In this document: positions 25,545 to 35,229 of the stretch, one piece after another
How positions within the stretch are numbered: position 1 is the first letter of the stretch
Layout: every line of letters begins with the position of its first letter
Source of the DNA: Emticicia aquatilis
Lineage (GTDB): Bacteria > Bacteroidota > Bacteroidia > Cytophagales > Spirosomataceae
NCBI RefSeq assembly: GCF_014644295.1
Contig: NZ_BMKK01000015.1
Coordinates: 1 to 64,000, forward strand
Direction of reading: 5' to 3'
Length of the DNA stretch: 64,000 nt
Made by a program: the position numbers and the translations under genes
The notes under the pieces: generated by a model
What the model saw: only the letters and a program-made list of their open reading frames with translations
What the model was told of the DNA's origin: nothing
Database searches by the model: none

Positions 25545-26966
25545 TTAATGCTTGTTACCAGTTCCATCAGATGGATATGCACCAATATCTTTGTTTGGAG
25601 GAGTGATTGCAGATGAACCAAAAGTTGCACTTACAGGCACAACATTTAATGGGGTAAATCCTGTATAACCTTTTCCAATTGCAGGAGAAGTTGCCTGTAA
25701 TCTAAAATTGAAACTACCAACAAAACTCACATCTCCCATTTTTTTCGTTGTTTGCGGTAATGGGAAATTTACAAACATTGGATTATTTTTTCCGACGATT
25801 GCCGAACCATCATATACAGCACCAGGCTTATAAGTAGCTGGCAAGAATGAATTTGGGGCTGGAATGTCATTCACACTTGGTTTGGTGGCAAAGCCTGTTG
25901 GATAAATTTCATTAGCTATTTTCAATGAATCAACGTAGCAATAATTATATCCGCCTTTGATATTAGCAGTATCTGCAACTACCAAAGCATTACCATTGTA
26001 GTTGGCTGTCGCACCAACAATACGTGGACCATATTTACAATTCACCATTAAGTTGTTATAGTAAACACCTCTCGAACCTTCTTCAAAGTTAATTGAACCG
26101 CCACGACCCGCCGATGAACGGCGAAATCCTGAAGCAATTATTGTATTGTTATAAAACTGAACATTAGTCTGTGGATTTACGCCACCATTATTGGATGCCT
26201 TGGGACCATTGGTAGCAGAACCGACAATTAAATTATAGGCAAAAATACCAACATTTCCTGACTTGATATTCATCGACTCTCCGCCCGTAAAGCCACCTTT
26301 TTCAAAGGTATTTCGCATAACATTAAACTTGCAACCAAATGGGCGGAACGGGTCATCAATACAACCGTACATCCAAGAGTCTTCTAATACAAGAATTCCA
26401 TCAGGATTTTTAGTAGAAAGCACGTAAGAAGTTGCCCCATTGGCCATGTAAGAAACAGGAGATGTACCCAGCTTCCCGCCACCAAATTCAAGGTGAGTCC
26501 ATTTGATTATGATATTTTTGAAGGTAGTTTCTCCATAAATACCTCCCCAAAAGCCTTTATATGCTGGGTCAGTAGTTGGGTCAGCTCCTAATATATCTGT
26601 TTTTGCTACGCTTGGTACGGTAAAATAAACAGGCTTTGCCTCAGTACCAAGAGATAATAATGAGCCTTTTACAACAAAGCAATATGGTTTGTCGCCTGGA
26701 AAATGAATTTTTGCCCCTGGCTGAATCACTAAAGTATCTCCTTCGTTGATAAAAACATCGCCACCAACTTTATAGGTAGAGTCACTTAAAAGTGTACCCT
26801 TAATCGAACCTGAAAGAGGTGTTTTAGTACTAACTGCTTGTCCGACCTTGAATAAAGGAGCAGAAACAACCACTTCTTCAGTTGATGTATCACATGCAAC
26901 AAGCATTGAAGCAAGACCAGCAACTACTATTGTGGCCCATAGATTTAACTTAAACTTGATTTTCAT
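25545..26966 (-). CDS. Surface lipoprotein with right-handed beta-helix repeats, module 1
   Basis: A 473-residue protein with a lipobox at Cys25 (SMLVA-C). The N-terminal part begins a beta-helix cap (VFINEGDTLVIQPGAKIHFP). Repeated short strands with YNN and GG turns follow, for example GGESMNIKSGNVGIFAYN, VQFYNNTIIASGFRR and GVYYNNLMVNC. These recur at matching places in the protein at 31105-32361, so the two are clear paralogues. No catalytic motif is visible. It follows its TBDR by 90 bp and precedes a phosphatase, in the slot SusD would hold in a canonical pair. I infer a ligand-binding or lid role at the outer membrane. That is a hypothesis; a polysaccharide-lyase-like activity cannot be excluded. 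Confidence 0.82.
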   Translation of the reverse strand: MKIKFKLNLWATIVVAGLASMLVACDTSTEEVVVSAPLFKVGQAVSTKTPLSGSIKGTLLSDSTYKVGGDVFINEGDTLVIQPGAKIHFPGDKPYCFVVKGSLLSLGTEAKPVYFTVPSVAKTDILGADPTTDPAYKGFWGGIYGETTFKNIIIKWTHLEFGGGKLGTSPVSYMANGATSYVLSTKNPDGILVLEDSWMYGCIDDPFRPFGCKFNVMRNTFEKGGFTGGESMNIKSGNVGIFAYNLIVGSATNGPKASNNGGVNPQTNVQFYNNTIIASGFRRSSAGRGGSINFEEGSRGVYYNNLMVNCKYGPRIVGATANYNGNALVVADTANIKGGYNYCYVDSLKIANEIYPTGFATKPSVNDIPAPNSFLPATYKPGAVYDGSAIVGKNNPMFVNFPLPQTTKKMGDVSFVGSFNFRLQATSPAIGKGYTGFTPLNVVPVSATFGSSAITPPNKDIGAYPSDGTGNKH

Positions 26967-27010
26967 TGAGTATTTGAATTATTTTGATGCGTGTAAAAAA
27001 TTTTTTGGTA

Positions 27011-27040
27011 TTCCCCCTCTCCATTTTAGAGAGGGAGGAA
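27011..27040. other. Intercistronic hairpin between TBDR and beta-helix lipoprotein genes
   Basis: TTCC-CCCTCTC (27011-27021) pairs with GAGAGGG-A-GGAA (27029-27040), an 11-bp stem with one bulged A and a 7-nt loop. No T-run follows. The CCCTCTC/GAGAGGG core looks like a small dispersed intergenic palindrome and may protect the TBDR message 3' end. Confidence 0.6.
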
Positions 27041-27056
27041 TTATAGGGTTTAGGTA

Positions 27057-29810
27057 TTAATGTTTATATCGGATTCCGAATGAATAACTTTGTTGAAGTA
27101 TATCTTTTTGAACCAAAATTCGGTCAGTACGAGTTTGGTCTGGAAGGTTTTGATTGGTATTAGGTTTCAGCACTTCAACGATTATTGGATTATTGAGAAG
27201 GTTGGTTAGTTTGGCAAAAGCCGAGAAGTGTGTTTTCCCAAACTTCTTTTCAGTAGAAAAATCTACTTGTGATGTTCCCCTTTGCCAATAATCTAAGTCC
27301 TTATATGGCGAAACAATATTGATTCTTTTTCCTGTATAGACCCATGAAAGCTGAGCATCTAAACCTATTTGCGAATTTTTATAAATCAGTGATAAATTAC
27401 CAATATGGTCAGATTGCCCTTGGAGTGGTCGTGTTTGAGTACCCAACGAGTTGACAATACTACCGTTAGTATCACGGCCATAAATTCGCTTGGTTGTGGT
27501 GATTCTTGAATGGGTGTAGGTATAGTTACCCGAAACTCCCCAATTTTTCAAATATTTAGTAAAAACTATTTCAGCTCCATAATTTTTGGCTGTACCAAAA
27601 TTAAGTGGGGTATAGACAAAGTTGGAATTTCCAAACTCCGAAAAGCCAAACTCTATAGGATTTTTGATATTTTTTAAAAACGCTCCTAATAATAGTTGTT
27701 CATTTCCACGAGGAAAGAATTCATACCTCAAATCAATATTGTCGGCCTGTGTGTGTTTCAATTTGTAATTTCCCGATTCATTGAAATATTCACCAGGAAA
27801 TGTTGCAGGAACAATCTCGAAATACCCAGGACGAGTAATGCCTTTAAAGTAAGAAATACGTACATTTTCACGCTCAGATAGTTTATATTTGATGTGCAGA
27901 CTTGGCAAAATATCCATGTAGCTAATTTTTCCTGTCTTACCAGTAGCAGTCACGGGTAATTGTGAAACATAAGATTGGTTGGTAGTTTCCACCCTAACTC
28001 CACCCAAAATTTGCCAATCTGATATGTTGACCTTAGCTTGCAAATAACCCGCACCTATCTTCTCCTTCGCTGTATAATTATTGGCATTCGTACTATCAGC
28101 ATAAGCAAAAGACTCTGGTCTAAAGGTAAATTTTGTTTGCTCGATACTCGTAAATATTTGTCGTTCACCTCCAGGTAAGACAGTGGCTAATGAATAATTA
28201 TTGTAAAAGTTACTTCTATCTTTATCTCGATACATTCCACCCGACGAGAATTCGATTGTTGGTGAATAACTATATATCAGGTGAATATAGCCCGTTAAAT
28301 CTCGGTCTTCATTATGAGTCCAGATATGGCTAACATTATCTATATACCGAGCAGATTCGATGGGTTTCCCATCAAGCCCTTGTGAGGTTCTTGATGTAAC
28401 GGATTGGTCAGTCCAGTCAGGGGTTTGACTTTTAGCTAAAGAATAGACTGTCGACCAATTAAATTTCAGTTTTTTTGCAAGTGTATGCTCGCCTTGTAAA
28501 GTTGAGTTGTAAATATTTTGGCGACGAAAAACAGAACGGTCATTATTACCTACATCACCAAACAAAGTTAATTGATTACTTAAAACATGTCGATGCTGCC
28601 AATCATCTAATTGCATAAATAAATTATAAAGACTAATTCTATTTCGACTATTAAAGGCATAGTCTAATTTAAGATTAAGCCCCAATCTTGCTTGTTCGTT
28701 TGAATATATACGTTTCTGAACAGATTCAATTAAGGGAGAATTAGGAAGTGGGTCTGGGCTCGGCTGACCATTCAAATTGAAGAAAGAAGAATTACTTCCT
28801 CGGTAGGTATGCTGATAACTTCCTCCTAACAAAAATCCAAGTTTGTGATTGAATATTCGGTTTCCTACTGACAAACTCAACAAGCTATTAATCGGAAGGG
28901 CAACATTTTTATATTGTAAATTTTTAATCGAAAAATCAGTTGTTTTAGCAGCATACAAATTACCGTGTATTTCAGATGGGGATTTGAATTGAATATCTTT
29001 TGTACGAAATCCTGCAAAAGGCTGATTACTAAACAATTGACTATATCCTGTTGTGGCCGTTGCCGATAAAATCAAATAGTCAGGGACACTCTTCATAACC
29101 ATATTCATAGCCCCACCAATGGCATCACCTTCCATATTAGGAGTTAGAGCCTTCACAACTTCGAGTCTCTCCAGTAAATCAGCTGGAAAAATATCCATTG
29201 GAACATACCGATTTTTGTTATCAGGACTTGGAATTTTAACTCCGTTGATGGATGTATAATTATAGCGTTTGTCCATTCCCCTGATGACTGCATACTGTCC
29301 ATCACCCGTACTATTTCTCACTACAGAAACACCTGATACCCGCTGCAAAATATTTCCTACCGTAATATCAGGCAATAACTGTATCGTTTTAGCACTGATA
29401 ACATTTAACACATTGTCTGATTTTTGTTCGGTTTTGCGGGCATATTCGTCATTCTCGCCGTTGGCTTTTGCAGAAACGATTGTTTCAGCTAATTGGCTAA
29501 CTTGCTCATTCAATAAAAAATCAGACAGTAATATTTGAGTGGCTGTTTTTACCTCAATTTTTGCAGATTTTGGTTCATAACCAATGTACTGAATCACAAC
29601 TTCGTAGCTACCAACGGCTAAGTTTTTTATTTCAAAACTACCATCCAAAGCTGCTATCGAACCCATCTTGGTATTTTTAAGCAAAATCGTCGCTCCAACT
29701 AATGGTTCATTGGTTTTAGCATCTTTGATTTTACCTTTGAACGAAGCCGAAAAAGCATTGAAAGAAAGTAGAAAACTCAGTAATAAGAGAAAAATATATT
29801 TGCGACTCAT
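27057..29810 (-). CDS. TonB-dependent receptor, module 1
   Basis: A 917-residue outer-membrane receptor with a signal peptide (cleavage near FNAFSAS), a carboxypeptidase-regulatory-like domain (about 22-105), a plug domain (about 125-260) with MDKRYNYTSINGVKIPSPD and GDAIGGAMNMVM, and a barrel ending SFGIRYKH. Closely matching plug blocks occur in the TBDR at 32394-35150, so the two receptors are paralogues. It heads the run beta-helix lipoprotein, PAP-like phosphatase, PepSY, cytochrome. Uptake of a phosphorylated compound, or of a product of the linked phosphatase, is inferred from that run; the sequence alone gives only the transporter family. A TAnnTTTG -7 element lies 23 bp upstream of the start. 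Confidence 0.93.
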   Translation of the reverse strand: MSRKYIFLLLLSFLLSFNAFSASFKGKIKDAKTNEPLVGATILLKNTKMGSIAALDGSFEIKNLAVGSYEVVIQYIGYEPKSAKIEVKTATQILLSDFLLNEQVSQLAETIVSAKANGENDEYARKTEQKSDNVLNVISAKTIQLLPDITVGNILQRVSGVSVVRNSTGDGQYAVIRGMDKRYNYTSINGVKIPSPDNKNRYVPMDIFPADLLERLEVVKALTPNMEGDAIGGAMNMVMKSVPDYLILSATATTGYSQLFSNQPFAGFRTKDIQFKSPSEIHGNLYAAKTTDFSIKNLQYKNVALPINSLLSLSVGNRIFNHKLGFLLGGSYQHTYRGSNSSFFNLNGQPSPDPLPNSPLIESVQKRIYSNEQARLGLNLKLDYAFNSRNRISLYNLFMQLDDWQHRHVLSNQLTLFGDVGNNDRSVFRRQNIYNSTLQGEHTLAKKLKFNWSTVYSLAKSQTPDWTDQSVTSRTSQGLDGKPIESARYIDNVSHIWTHNEDRDLTGYIHLIYSYSPTIEFSSGGMYRDKDRSNFYNNYSLATVLPGGERQIFTSIEQTKFTFRPESFAYADSTNANNYTAKEKIGAGYLQAKVNISDWQILGGVRVETTNQSYVSQLPVTATGKTGKISYMDILPSLHIKYKLSERENVRISYFKGITRPGYFEIVPATFPGEYFNESGNYKLKHTQADNIDLRYEFFPRGNEQLLLGAFLKNIKNPIEFGFSEFGNSNFVYTPLNFGTAKNYGAEIVFTKYLKNWGVSGNYTYTHSRITTTKRIYGRDTNGSIVNSLGTQTRPLQGQSDHIGNLSLIYKNSQIGLDAQLSWVYTGKRINIVSPYKDLDYWQRGTSQVDFSTEKKFGKTHFSAFAKLTNLLNNPIIVEVLKPNTNQNLPDQTRTDRILVQKDILQQSYSFGIRYKH

Positions 29811-29832
29811 AGTATAATAGTTAGTAATGCCG

Positions 29833-29840
29833 CAAAAGTA
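29833..29840 (-). promoter_or_regulatory. -7 promoter element of the module 1 TBDR
   Basis: CAAAAGTA on the plus strand reads TACTTTTG on the minus strand, a perfect TAnnTTTG. The surrounding CGCAAAAGTAG-N2-AGATG is repeated upstream of the module 2 TBDR (from 35172) and in shorter form upstream of the SusC at 50648. No TTG sits at the normal -33 distance, which suggests dependence on an activator. Confidence 0.55.
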
Positions 29841-29964
29841 GTAAGATGGATGTGGGTAAATTGCTTACAATTAAGAACTTAACAGAATAATAAATTTCAT
29901 AAAAATATAATAACAGTTTATTAATAATTAAGTAATCATTTAGTAAAATGATTAATATTTTGAA

Positions 29965-31026
29965 CTATTTCCCCGAAATACTTTTCAATTCCTTTCCTGC
30001 AATGTCTTCCCAACGGTATAAATGAAAAGTTCGGTCGTCGCTCATGGCAATAAACAAGCCTTTTCGGAAAGTCTTATTAAAAGGTAAAGCAACCGTTTCT
30101 GAGCCATCACTTTGATGAGCTTTTACTTTCACAACTTTCAAAAGTTGGTGTTCATTGGGATTTTGCGTGGTGCCTTCTCTTGTGAAAACATGAAATTTGT
30201 CAGCTCCTTGGTCAGAAACGAGAATATAACCTTTAGTTTTTGATAATTTGTAAATTGAAATGCCTTCGTGGTCTTCTGTAAAACCTGTGGTAGCAAAAAG
30301 TGCCAATTGTTCGTTTCCTTTGCTTGGTTCGGCATAATATTTTCTTACGCCAATACCTTCATCAGAATAATAGACATAGCCTAATTCATCATCAACGGCA
30401 ATAGATTCTATTTCTTTTTTTCCGCTGTAAAGACCAAATTTTCTTACTAATGTAGCTTTTACATTCCCAGTGCCATCATCTTGCAAGCGATACTGCCAAA
30501 GATATTCGCCCGTCGTTGGGCCAGTTTTTCGACCGACAATAGCATAAAGCTCCCCTTTTTTGTTTTTATACAAAGCAATTCCCATCAAATCACGGAAACC
30601 CGCACCTGTTTCATTTTCAAAAACTTCAATGCCGCCGTTGTCAATCGGTTTCATGTCGGGTAAAGAAAAAATACGAAGTTTATGGGTAAATCTTTCAGTA
30701 GTTACGGCAATATCAGTTGCAATACCTTTGAGTTTTAAGCCATATTCTATATCAACGTTGTTAGGTCTTTTTAAGCCTCGAACTACCTTTTCGGTTTGTA
30801 CTTTTCCTTCTAAATCAAATACATACAAAGCTCCATCAAGGTCTTTGTCGGTGCCAATAATTAAACTTTTACTTGGGTCTTTTTTATTAATCCAAACGGC
30901 TGGGTCGTCGGAATCTTTATTTACACTATCGGTGATAAAGATTGGTGATATAACTTCACTTTGACCAAAAGAATGCTCAAACGAAAATAAAATAATGATT
31001 GTAAAAGAGAGTAACTTCATAGTCAT
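29965..31026 (-). CDS. Beta-propeller phytase (3-phytase type)
   Basis: A 353-residue secreted protein; the signal peptide ends near HSFGQ, and the start could equally be the ATG two codons in (31020). It spans the six-bladed BPP fold. Conserved blocks are DSDDPAVWIN (38-47), TDKDLDGALYVFDLEGK, RPNNVDIEYG, YYSDEGIGVRKYYAEP, EDHEGISIY and ILVSDQGADKFHVF. The acidic residues in these loops are the calcium-binding and catalytic set of BPPs, which use calcium-phytate and remove phosphates stepwise. It is the phosphatase of module 2, after the TBDR and beta-helix lipoprotein, and is separated from the latter by a terminator-like hairpin. Phytate points to plant or soil phosphorus as a source. Confidence 0.92.
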   Translation of the reverse strand: MTMKLLSFTIIILFSFEHSFGQSEVISPIFITDSVNKDSDDPAVWINKKDPSKSLIIGTDKDLDGALYVFDLEGKVQTEKVVRGLKRPNNVDIEYGLKLKGIATDIAVTTERFTHKLRIFSLPDMKPIDNGGIEVFENETGAGFRDLMGIALYKNKKGELYAIVGRKTGPTTGEYLWQYRLQDDGTGNVKATLVRKFGLYSGKKEIESIAVDDELGYVYYSDEGIGVRKYYAEPSKGNEQLALFATTGFTEDHEGISIYKLSKTKGYILVSDQGADKFHVFTREGTTQNPNEHQLLKVVKVKAHQSDGSETVALPFNKTFRKGLFIAMSDDRTFHLYRWEDIAGKELKSISGK

Positions 31027-31051
31027 AAAAACAGAATCTTGTATTTAGCAA

Positions 31052-31076
31052 AAAACCACTATTTTCAAGTGGTTTT
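31052..31076 (-). terminator. Rho-independent terminator between beta-helix lipoprotein and phytase
   Basis: AAAACCACT (31052-31060) pairs with AGTGGTTTT (31068-31076) around a 7-nt loop. On the minus strand the stem is followed by a run of Ts. It lies at the same relative place as the hairpin at 25503-25528 in module 1. Confidence 0.75.
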
Positions 31077-31104
31077 ATTACTAATTTTAGGGTTTAGAAG
31101 TGAT

Positions 31105-32361
31105 TTATTTTGTTCCAAAAGCACCTGCATACGTTGCGGGTTCTGGTGATTTATAAACTATACCGTTGATGGTAATACCATCTTTAAAATTTCTTGTAAA
31201 AGTAGTGATACCTTTACCCAAAGCAGGTGAACCAGCAGATAAATGAAAATCCCAAGCAGTATTAAAATCTGAGTTCATCTTATCTGTGTTTGTTGGATAA
31301 TTCACAAATTTAGGGTCATTTTCATCAGCTTTTGTACCTATAACATCATTTTTGCCCGCAAGAATCTCTGTTGATGGTTGAAATTGCGTGACGGCATCTT
31401 GTGAAAAACCATAATAATAGTTGTTGCTTACTATCGAGCGTTTGTCTTCTGGAAGCTTCACATCTCTTTTGATGCCAAAACGACAATTTGCCATTAAATT
31501 ATTATACAAATCGGCTTGAACACTTTGTTCTAACCAAATTGAACCACCTTTTACGGTTGGTCTTCTCCAACCAGTATTCAAAATTGTATTGTTATAAGCA
31601 ACAACATAAGCCTGAGGCGTACGTCCACCTGTACTCGAAAGCTTCAAAGCATTGGTATTGGTGCTATAAATAAGGTTAAAAGCAACATCGGCAATGACCC
31701 CCGATTTGATATTGATACCTTCACCACCACTCAAGCCAGTTGTATAAAACGTATTATTGGCAAAAATAACACTACCACCTTCAATGTATGTTGCATCATC
31801 ACGCCAGTTCCGTATTGTTGAATTTCTTACTACTAATTTTCCCGCAGTATTTGAAAACCACAATGCTGGGTCGAACTCTCCACTTACAGCTTTGTATAAA
31901 CCTAATTTTACTGAGGTTGAGGCTTCTGTTGTTACTGCACCACCATATTCGAGAATTACATTATCAAGCACTAATTCTGTACAAGTTTTGGCAGCTAAAA
32001 TGCCTCCCCAAAGTTGTCCAAATTTATTTTTTACTAATTTTGCTCCTTCGGGAACTGAGAATTTAATTGGATTGGCGGTTGTACCAATAGCATACAAATT
32101 TCCATTCACAATTAATTCGGGTTTGCTGGTCGTATCCATCACGATACTAACACCTTCTTCAATTGTCAAGGTTTTTCCTGTGGGAATAATAATATCACCT
32201 TTTACAGTAATGATTGAGCTTTTTTTCCAAGTACCCGACACTTCCCCCGATACACTTAACTCATCTGGTTTTACTACTGGTGTTACATCAGAAGTATCAT
32301 TTTTTGTACACGCTACAACGAAAATTACAGCGAATATTGACAAGAGCAGCACATTTTTCAT
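31105..32361 (-). CDS. Surface lipoprotein with right-handed beta-helix repeats, module 2
   Basis: A 418-residue lipoprotein (lipobox at Cys18 in FVVA-C). Its beta-helix begins with VKGDIIIPTGKTLTIEEG. It shares landmark blocks with the module 1 protein: WGGI, GGEGINIKSG, VVAYNNTILNTGWRRP, KGGSIWLEQ and LYNNLMANC. The two differ mainly in loop lengths and the C-terminus. It follows its TBDR by 32 bp and precedes the phytase gene, so the gene order of module 1 is repeated exactly. No catalytic residues are evident. I infer a surface ligand-binding partner of the TBDR, possibly standing in for SusD; annotation as a generic beta-helix protein is all that sequence strictly supports. Confidence 0.82.
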   Translation of the reverse strand: MKNVLLLSIFAVIFVVACTKNDTSDVTPVVKPDELSVSGEVSGTWKKSSIITVKGDIIIPTGKTLTIEEGVSIVMDTTSKPELIVNGNLYAIGTTANPIKFSVPEGAKLVKNKFGQLWGGILAAKTCTELVLDNVILEYGGAVTTEASTSVKLGLYKAVSGEFDPALWFSNTAGKLVVRNSTIRNWRDDATYIEGGSVIFANNTFYTTGLSGGEGINIKSGVIADVAFNLIYSTNTNALKLSSTGGRTPQAYVVAYNNTILNTGWRRPTVKGGSIWLEQSVQADLYNNLMANCRFGIKRDVKLPEDKRSIVSNNYYYGFSQDAVTQFQPSTEILAGKNDVIGTKADENDPKFVNYPTNTDKMNSDFNTAWDFHLSAGSPALGKGITTFTRNFKDGITINGIVYKSPEPATYAGAFGTK

Positions 32362-32393
32362 TTTTTTCTAAGGAGTTATTAATTAAAATTATT

Positions 32394-35150
32394 TTACATT
32401 TTGAAACGAACACCAACAATAAACGACCTTTTATAATAATCTTGGCGAATAAGTGTACGATTGCCACTCTTTGTATCAAGATATATATCTTGATTTATTG
32501 GGTTCGTATTTTTGATTATTACTCGCAAAGGTGTATCAAGTAAGTTATTAGCTTTTGCAAAAATTACCCATTTCCCTTCGAAACCTTTTTCAATAGAAGC
32601 ATCCATTTGAATAAAGGCCTCTTGCCAAAGGTCATTATCCAAAAATTGTGAAACCGTATTGATTCGTTCACCTGTGTAGGAGGCAGCTAATTGAGCATCC
32701 CAAGCATTTTTTGTATCCTTGAAAAGCATTGTTAAATTACCTACATGAGCAGATTGACCATATAGTGGTCTGGTTTGTTCAACGTTTTTTGAGAAAAGAT
32801 TACCATTAGCATCTCTCTCACGGATAATCTTTTGAGTTGTAATAGAAGAACTTGTATAGGTGTAGTTGGCTTTAATGCCAAATTTTTGAAAATACTTAAT
32901 AAAATTAAACTCTAAACCATAGTTAGTCGCATTTCCATAATTGCCAGGAGAATAAAATACATCTTGTCCACGAGTAGCATCTACATTCAAAGCGTATTCT
33001 ATGGGGTCTTTGATATGTTTGTAAAACAAGCCAAACATTACTTGGTCTGAAGGATTAGGGAAAACTTCATATCGAATATCAAAATTATCAGCAATTGCTC
33101 TTTTCAAGTCAGGATTACCACGCTCTTGGTATTCTTCATTGACGACTTTTCCTGGTACAATTTCAAAAAAACCTGGTCGATTAATCGAACGAAAATAAGA
33201 AGTACGTAAAAACTGTGTTGGTTTTAACTCATATTTTAAGCTGATACTTGGCAAAAAATCATTATAAGTTTGATTACCAGAAGGTCTTAATTCACCCAAA
33301 GGAAACAACATTTCATACCCTTGATTTGTCTGTTCTGCTCGTAAACCGCCAATGGCTTGTAATTTTTTCAATTGTAATTTCGCCATCACATATTCAGCAG
33401 ATACTTGTTCGGTAGCCTTATAAGTAAGAGCAGAAGCTGCCGAACCACGAGGGTTACTGAGTGTATAATTGATGTCAGCATTACTCACAAAATCTTTTCC
33501 GTAGAGTGTAAAAGCATTTGAGGGTTGAAACTGATAATTATTGTAGAAATTATCTCTGATTTTATCTCTATAAAGTCCGCCTACACTCATTTCTAATGAA
33601 TTTCCACTAAAAAGTGTCGTATAAGCAAGATTTAAGTAGGCCGCATAATCTTGGTCAGAATTATGCTCCCAACGGCGAGCAGATTGCGAAGCATAAGTTT
33701 TGGTTTCTATAAAATTTTCTCTTTTTCCTAAGACACTTACTGTGGTATTGTCAGGAATGATATTAGTGGCGAATGAATACACTGCTGACCAATTAAGTTT
33801 CAATTTTTCAAGTAGAAAATGATTTCCTTGTAGTGTACTATTCAAGATTTGTTGTTGTGTAAGTCTCGACCTTGTAGAAAAACTTAAACCTGCATTTCCT
33901 TTTACTGGGTCGTATCCACCAATCGAAAGTTCAGTATTTTTTGTTTCTCTCAATTGTTCATTGGTGAGATTCATGTAGGCATTGTACCATTGTATTTTAC
34001 TCTTTTTGCTTAGTCGAAAGTCAACTTTTGCATGAAGTCCTAATCGTTTTTGTTGGTCAGAAAATTGTCGTTCGGCAAGACCTGTAATGCGAGAAGTGCG
34101 TTCGGTATCATAGACCGTCGAAGAGAAAAATGTACTATTACTACCTCGATAAGTATTTTGATAACTTGCTGCGACAATAACTCCCAATTTATTTTGTAAG
34201 AAACGATTACCGATAGAAAAACCACCAACCAAATTGGGCAAAGGCGTTTTGGTTTGCACACTGGCAGTTGATTTAGGAAAATCACTCACCGTAGCACTAT
34301 AATCTTTTCCATTTAATTCATAAGGAGAAAGGCTATTAATTTGACTTCTATCAAAACTCGAAAAACCTTTATTAAGAAATAACTCGTTATAACCACTTGC
34401 GATATTTGCTCTTATTTCTAATTGATTAGGAGCATCTTTCATAACCATATTTACCACGCCACCAACAGCATCGCCTTCCATATCGGGAGTTAGGGTTTTA
34501 GTAATCTCCAAACGTCCTAATAATTCCGAAGGAAAAATATCTAAAGGAACATAACGGTATTTGTTATCAGGACTCGGGATTTTAATACCATTGACCAAAG
34601 TATAATTATAACGCTTATCCATTCCTCTCAAAATGGCATATTGACCGTCGCCATTACTATTTCGCTCAATAGAAACACCTGAAACTCGCTGAATAAGGTT
34701 AGCGACTGTTAAATCTGGCGAGATTTCAATGGCTTTTCCCGAAACAATATTCATCAATTGATTGGAATTTCGTTCGAGTTGGCGAGCAATATTCTCAGTA
34801 GATTTATCAGCAGATGCGGTTATAACTATTTCATTCAGTGTTTGTTGAGCATTTTCTACCAACGCAATATTGACAACCGCATCTTCATTTTTAATCGTAA
34901 CTTTTATTGTTGATGTTTTATAGGATATACAGCTTATTTGGGCTTCATATTCACCAGAAGGAATATTTTTTATTTGAAATGACCCATCTAAACCAGCTGC
35001 AGTACCAAACTTAGTATTTTTAAGTAAAACAGTTGCTCCAATTAACGGTTCGCCAGTTTTAGCATCTTTAATTTGACCTTTGAACGAAGCAGAAAAGACA
35101 TTAAAAGATAATAAAAAGCTCAACAATAAGAGAATGTATTTGCGGAACAT
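32394..35150 (-). CDS. TonB-dependent receptor, module 2
   Basis: A 918-residue receptor with a signal peptide, a carboxypeptidase-regulatory-like domain (about 22-105), a plug (about 125-260) containing MDKRYNYTLVNGIKIPSPD and GDAVGGVVNMVM, and a barrel ending FIVGVRFKM. The first 40 residues and the plug are very close to the TBDR of module 1, while the barrel regions differ more. That is what one expects if the pair diverged in cargo after duplication. Downstream are the beta-helix lipoprotein and the phytase, so inositol phosphates or their partial hydrolysis products are candidate cargoes by context. Its promoter lies in the 291-bp gap shared with the divergent Oar-like receptor. Confidence 0.93.
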   Translation of the reverse strand: MFRKYILLLLSFLLSFNVFSASFKGQIKDAKTGEPLIGATVLLKNTKFGTAAGLDGSFQIKNIPSGEYEAQISCISYKTSTIKVTIKNEDAVVNIALVENAQQTLNEIVITASADKSTENIARQLERNSNQLMNIVSGKAIEISPDLTVANLIQRVSGVSIERNSNGDGQYAILRGMDKRYNYTLVNGIKIPSPDNKYRYVPLDIFPSELLGRLEITKTLTPDMEGDAVGGVVNMVMKDAPNQLEIRANIASGYNELFLNKGFSSFDRSQINSLSPYELNGKDYSATVSDFPKSTASVQTKTPLPNLVGGFSIGNRFLQNKLGVIVAASYQNTYRGSNSTFFSSTVYDTERTSRITGLAERQFSDQQKRLGLHAKVDFRLSKKSKIQWYNAYMNLTNEQLRETKNTELSIGGYDPVKGNAGLSFSTRSRLTQQQILNSTLQGNHFLLEKLKLNWSAVYSFATNIIPDNTTVSVLGKRENFIETKTYASQSARRWEHNSDQDYAAYLNLAYTTLFSGNSLEMSVGGLYRDKIRDNFYNNYQFQPSNAFTLYGKDFVSNADINYTLSNPRGSAASALTYKATEQVSAEYVMAKLQLKKLQAIGGLRAEQTNQGYEMLFPLGELRPSGNQTYNDFLPSISLKYELKPTQFLRTSYFRSINRPGFFEIVPGKVVNEEYQERGNPDLKRAIADNFDIRYEVFPNPSDQVMFGLFYKHIKDPIEYALNVDATRGQDVFYSPGNYGNATNYGLEFNFIKYFQKFGIKANYTYTSSSITTQKIIRERDANGNLFSKNVEQTRPLYGQSAHVGNLTMLFKDTKNAWDAQLAASYTGERINTVSQFLDNDLWQEAFIQMDASIEKGFEGKWVIFAKANNLLDTPLRVIIKNTNPINQDIYLDTKSGNRTLIRQDYYKRSFIVGVRFKM

Positions 35151-35173
35151 GATGTGTATTGCTAATGATGTCG

Positions 35174-35229
35174 CAAAAGTAGAGAGATGAAAAAGTAAAA
35201 GATTATTTAACGCATAAATTTAACATAAA
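35174..35229 (-). promoter_or_regulatory. Module 2 TBDR promoter with 11-bp direct repeats
   Basis: CAAAAGTA (35174-35181) is a perfect minus-strand TAnnTTTG. Farther upstream the minus strand carries TTTATG twice with an 11-bp period (plus-strand CATAAA at 35213-35218 and 35224-35229). Eleven-bp direct repeats are the usual spacing for PhoB-type activators. There is no -33 TTG. AT-rich chance similarity is possible. Confidence 0.4.

Noticed and set aside
31757-32371. A 204-residue plus-strand frame opposite the module 2 beta-helix lipoprotein
   Set aside because: The minus-strand lipoprotein has a lipobox, a paralogue with matching motifs and a clear operon position. The plus frame has none.
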